Source: Bacteroidota bacterium (lineage in GTDB: Bacteria > Bacteroidota > Bacteroidia > Bacteroidales > Prolixibacteraceae). Taken from it: a stretch of 8,059 nucleotides of DNA. The translations under genes and the position numbers were made by a program. The DNA is taken from the NCBI GenBank assembly GCA_023393265.1, contig JAEWME010000101.1:1-8059 (forward strand), in the 5' to 3' direction. Under the pieces are notes generated by a model. That model did not search any database, was not told the DNA's origin, and saw nothing but the letters and a program-made list of their open reading frames with translations. Below, piece by piece: positions 5,597-8,059 of the stretch. How positions within the stretch are numbered: the first letter of the stretch is position 1; each line of letters begins with the position of its first letter.

Positions 5597-6823
5597 ATGC
5601 CATTAACATCGGAACGAGGTAATTTGATGCCGGATTCACCTATTCGGAAACTGGTTCCCTTGGCTGACAAAGCTAAGGAGAAAGGGAGGAAAGTGTATCA
5701 CCTCAACATTGGGCAGCCAGACCTGCCGACGCCTCAAAATGCGATTGACGCCATCCGGAATATCGACCGGAAAATTCTGGAGTACTCTCCAAGTGAAGGA
5801 ATCAAGTCATTCAGGGAAAAACTCGCGGCGTACTATCAAACTTTCAACATCGATGTAACGGCGGACGATATCATTGTTACTTCAGGAGGATCGGAAGCAG
5901 TAACTTTTGCTTTTCTTGCCTGTCTCGATCCGGGAGATGAAATTATAGTTCCTGAACCTGCCTACGCGAATTACACTGCTTTTGCCATTGTGGCCGGGGC
6001 TGTCATCAAATCTATTCCTGCTAAAATCGATGAAGGTTTTGCCTTGCCCCCCATAGAAGAATTCGAAAAGCTGATCACACCCCGCACCAAAGGAATTATG
6101 ATTTGTAATCCGAATAACCCAACCGGATATTTATATACCCGCTCGGAAATGAACCAGATTCGCGACATGGTGAAAAAGTACGATTTGTACCTCTTCTCCG
6201 ATGAAGTGTACCGCGAATTCTGCTATACCGGCGCGCCTTATATTTCTGCATTTCACCTTCAGGGAATTGAGCAAAATGTGGTGCTGATCGACTCTGTTTC
6301 GAAACGGTACAGTGAATGTGGAATCAGGATTGGTGCATTGATTACAAAAAATAAAGCGCTAAAAAAGAACGTGATGAAGTTCTGTCAGGCCCGCTTGAGC
6401 CCTCCGCTGATCGGACAGATTGCAGCCGAAGCTTCATTGGAAAATAATAAACAGTATATGCACGATGTGTATGACGAGTATGTTGAGCGTCGTAAATTTT
6501 TGATCGACGGTCTTAACCGTATCAATGGCGTATATTCACCGATCCCGATGGGTGCATTCTATACCGTTGCCCGTTTGCCGGTTGACGACGCCGACGAATT
6601 CTGTGCCTGGCTATTGAGCGATTTTGAATATGAAAACCAAACCATTTTTATGGCTCCGGCCTCTGGTTTTTACACAACTCCGGGTTATGGAAAGGATGAA
6701 GTTCGAATTGCCTATGTCCTGAAAAAAGAAGATCTGGCTACTTCTCTTAAAATTCTGGAAGCAGCGCTGAAAGTTTATCCTGGTAGCAAGGTGAAACAAG
6801 TTAACGCAACTACAGCACAATAA
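5597..6823 (+). CDS. Class I/II PLP-dependent aminotransferase (aspartate aminotransferase-like)
   Basis: Cytoplasmic fold-type I transaminase that moves an amino group between an amino acid and a 2-oxo acid through pyridoxal phosphate. From the ATG at 5597 the protein is 408 residues. Visible family signatures are YSPSEGIKSFREKLA (63-77), TSGGSEAV (95-102, phosphate binding), the cofactor-ring aromatic in PEPAYANY (119-126), NPNNPTG (171-177, N174), SDEVYREF (201-208, D202 and Y205), SVSKRYSECGIRIG (233-246, with K236 as the Schiff-base lysine) and R370 in DEVRIAY for the substrate carboxylate. All catalytic positions are present. The amino-acid specificity cannot be read from sequence; aspartate, aromatic or alanine-type activity are all possible, so no symbol is given. 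The frame stays open upstream to a TTG at 5549, but that would overlap the promoter and add a non-conserved hydrophobic stretch, so 5597 is preferred. It is divergent from ald and ends at a strong hairpin terminator. Confidence 0.95.
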   Translation: MPLTSERGNLMPDSPIRKLVPLADKAKEKGRKVYHLNIGQPDLPTPQNAIDAIRNIDRKILEYSPSEGIKSFREKLAAYYQTFNIDVTADDIIVTSGGSEAVTFAFLACLDPGDEIIVPEPAYANYTAFAIVAGAVIKSIPAKIDEGFALPPIEEFEKLITPRTKGIMICNPNNPTGYLYTRSEMNQIRDMVKKYDLYLFSDEVYREFCYTGAPYISAFHLQGIEQNVVLIDSVSKRYSECGIRIGALITKNKALKKNVMKFCQARLSPPLIGQIAAEASLENNKQYMHDVYDEYVERRKFLIDGLNRINGVYSPIPMGAFYTVARLPVDDADEFCAWLLSDFEYENQTIFMAPASGFYTTPGYGKDEVRIAYVLKKEDLATSLKILEAALKVYPGSKVKQVNATTAQ

Positions 6824-6839
6824 AGGACATTTATAAATT

Positions 6840-6875
6840 AAAACGGCTGTTCAACATTTTTGAACAGCCGTTTTT
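6840..6875 (+). terminator. Strong intrinsic terminator between convergent genes
   Basis: The arms 6840-6854 and 6860-6874 (core AACGGCTGTTCAA and its complement) form a perfect 15-bp stem around a 5-base loop, with a run of five T at 6871-6875. It starts 17 bases after the aminotransferase stop. The A run on its left side gives a short T run on the minus strand, so it may also stop the convergent gene ending at 6927. Confidence 0.9.
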
Positions 6876-6926
6876 GTATGTGGCTTATCCCAAGATATGA
6901 GTCACATTTCAGGATAATTTAGCGCA

Positions 6927-8059
6927 TTATCTTTTCACAAGTTTGGCAACTTTGTCGCCCAGGTGAATGGTATAGACTCCCGGAACGAGATGGTTTATTT
7001 TCACGTAGGTCAATCCTTCAACGCGACGGGTCATGACTTTTTTGCCATTGACACTATAAATACTCAAGGTAGAAGGTTTTGATCCTGCAGCTACAGTAAA
7101 ACCGTCGGAAGTCGGATTTGGATAAATGACCAGTTCTTCTGATTTTAACGAATGGATTGCATCGAAAAGTACCCACTTTGCATAAAGCGTCAGCCGGTTA
7201 ACAGGCATTTTACCAGTAATATAGGCTTCAGATAAAACTTCGTCAGTATACCAATTCTCCAGATTATACCCGGCTTTTTCTATTATAGGCAGATAAACAT
7301 CGCTGCCATATACTTTCAGGGAATCAGATAATTCCGTTCCGCCATTTTCTTCGAAAATCAAAGGAACCATAATCGTTCCGGAAATGCCGCCCGGATTGTT
7401 GATCATTCCATAGTTAACAATCGTGCCTGTTACGTTCAGGTTCTTCCCTTCTGCTACCGACAAATTCGAGCCATCGGTGATTTCAATTGATTTCACCTGA
7501 ATATCGCCTTGAATTGAAACTTCTCCTTCAATTTTTACGCTTGTGCCTGGCCCTGGAACCCCATTATCCCATTTTGATTGGTCGCTCCAGTCGCCATTTC
7601 CTTTCCAGTTCGAAACCTGGGCAAAAGGTATTATTTCACCGGAAGGAGCTGATGCTTCGCTTGTTCCCATGCCATTGGTCGCTGTGACGACAAATGTGTG
7701 CGCAATTCCCTGGGTCAAGCCGGTAATTTTGATGGGGCTGAGGGTTCCGGAAGCTGATTTTCCGTCAGTTAGTGAAGTTACTGTAAATTCAATAATTGGA
7801 CTTCCTCCGTCCGATTCCGGTATATCAAATGAAACCAAAACATCTCCGTCTTCCAGCTTTACCATTACATTGGTCGGAATTCCAGGTAAGGTTGCCGGAA
7901 TAACTTCTTCCGACGGCTCCGACGCTTCGCTGGTACCTATGGCGTTGGTGGCGGTAACCGTAAACATATATTTCTGTCCGTTGGTAAGTCCTGAGATGAT
8001 AATGGGGCTTTCAGTACCTTCGTTTATAATGCCTTCGGGAATCGAGTTTACAGTATATT
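6927..8059 (-). CDS. Secreted modular protein with FN3, InlB-type repeat and T9SS sorting domain, partial (N-terminus beyond right edge)
   Basis: The frame is open from the right edge to the TAA at 6929-6927, giving 376 visible residues; the Met at 7967 is internal, since the frame continues upstream through a conserved repeat. In order: most of a fibronectin type III domain (1-54), a complete one (about 57-144), a WKGNGDWSDQSKWDNGVP segment with a short beta-rich region (151-225) seen in Bacteroidota surface proteins, a Listeria-Bacteroides (InlB B-type) repeat (231-295, with NGG, GYNLENWYTD and LYAKW), and a type A type IX sorting domain (309-376, with YPNP at 312-315, LSIYSVNGKKV, and the GVYTIHL...KLVKR end). 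By family knowledge the last domain directs export through the outer membrane by T9SS, after which it is cleaved. The catalytic or ligand-binding part, if any, lies outside the window. The function is therefore unknown; adhesin or extracellular enzyme are the main options. Confidence 0.92.
   Translation of the reverse strand, partial: YTVNSIPEGIINEGTESPIIISGLTNGQKYMFTVTATNAIGTSEASEPSEEVIPATLPGIPTNVMVKLEDGDVLVSFDIPESDGGSPIIEFTVTSLTDGKSASGTLSPIKITGLTQGIAHTFVVTATNGMGTSEASAPSGEIIPFAQVSNWKGNGDWSDQSKWDNGVPGPGTSVKIEGEVSIQGDIQVKSIEITDGSNLSVAEGKNLNVTGTIVNYGMINNPGGISGTIMVPLIFEENGGTELSDSLKVYGSDVYLPIIEKAGYNLENWYTDEVLSEAYITGKMPVNRLTLYAKWVLFDAIHSLKSEELVIYPNPTSDGFTVAAGSKPSTLSIYSVNGKKVMTRRVEGLTYVKINHLVPGVYTIHLGDKVAKLVKR
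7626..8057 (-). repeat. Tandem fibronectin type III coding repeat, 270-base period
   Basis: Visible residues 1-54 and 91-144 of the secreted protein align without gaps, with 31 of 54 identical by my hand alignment. The best conserved part is VTATN..GTSEAS.PS at the domain end. The corresponding DNA is 7896-8057 and 7626-7787, a 270-base offset. More copies probably lie beyond the right edge. Confidence 0.75.

Noticed and set aside
1..8059. CRISPR array, tRNA or rRNA genes, insertion sequence
   Set aside because: I saw no regularly spaced direct repeats, no cloverleaf-like or rRNA-like stretch, and no transposase frame or paired terminal repeats around one.

Overview
The window looks like chromosomal DNA from a member of the Bacteroidota, probably a Marinilabiliales/Prolixibacteraceae-type organism; the lower rank is inference. 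Three things support this: the right-edge protein ends in a type IX secretion (Por) sorting domain, the main promoters match the Bacteroidota -7 consensus TAnnTTTG, and the leaders are short and AT-rich without strong Shine-Dalgarno sites.

Layout, left to right. Positions 1-1152 hold two very AT-rich minus-strand genes of unknown biological role. The downstream one (1-746) runs off the left edge. It has a predicted two-helix membrane hairpin followed by a PD-(D/E)XK-like nuclease fold of the DUF559/Vsr type. The upstream one (766-1152) is a 128-residue orphan. Positions 1153-1428 carry a G-rich palindrome and two consecutive long hairpins, the second a good intrinsic terminator for the minus strand. 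Positions 1429-4050 (minus) are a complete valyl-tRNA synthetase. Positions 4051-4222 hold its promoter and the tandem hairpin/terminator that ends the next gene. Positions 4223-5335 (minus) are a complete alanine dehydrogenase. A 261-base divergent promoter region separates it from a plus-strand class I PLP-dependent aminotransferase (best start 5597, end 6823). A strong hairpin terminator at 6840-6875 separates that gene from a convergent minus-strand gene, which enters from the right edge and ends at 6927. That gene encodes the C-terminal part of a secreted, modular surface or extracellular protein (fibronectin type III repeats, InlB-type repeat, T9SS sorting domain).

How the genes relate. 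valS, ald and the aminotransferase are core amino-acid functions, each with its own promoter; ald and valS point the same way but a terminator lies between them, so they are probably separate transcripts. Alanine dehydrogenase and the aminotransferase share a divergent control region and both handle amino-group transfer between amino acids and 2-oxo acids, so joint control is possible but not shown. The two left-edge genes are separated by only 19 bases and probably form one transcript. Their base composition (roughly 30% G+C in sampled lines, against about 50% in valS) suggests separate ancestry. That pair is the most likely place for something undescribed. The rest of the window is ordinary.
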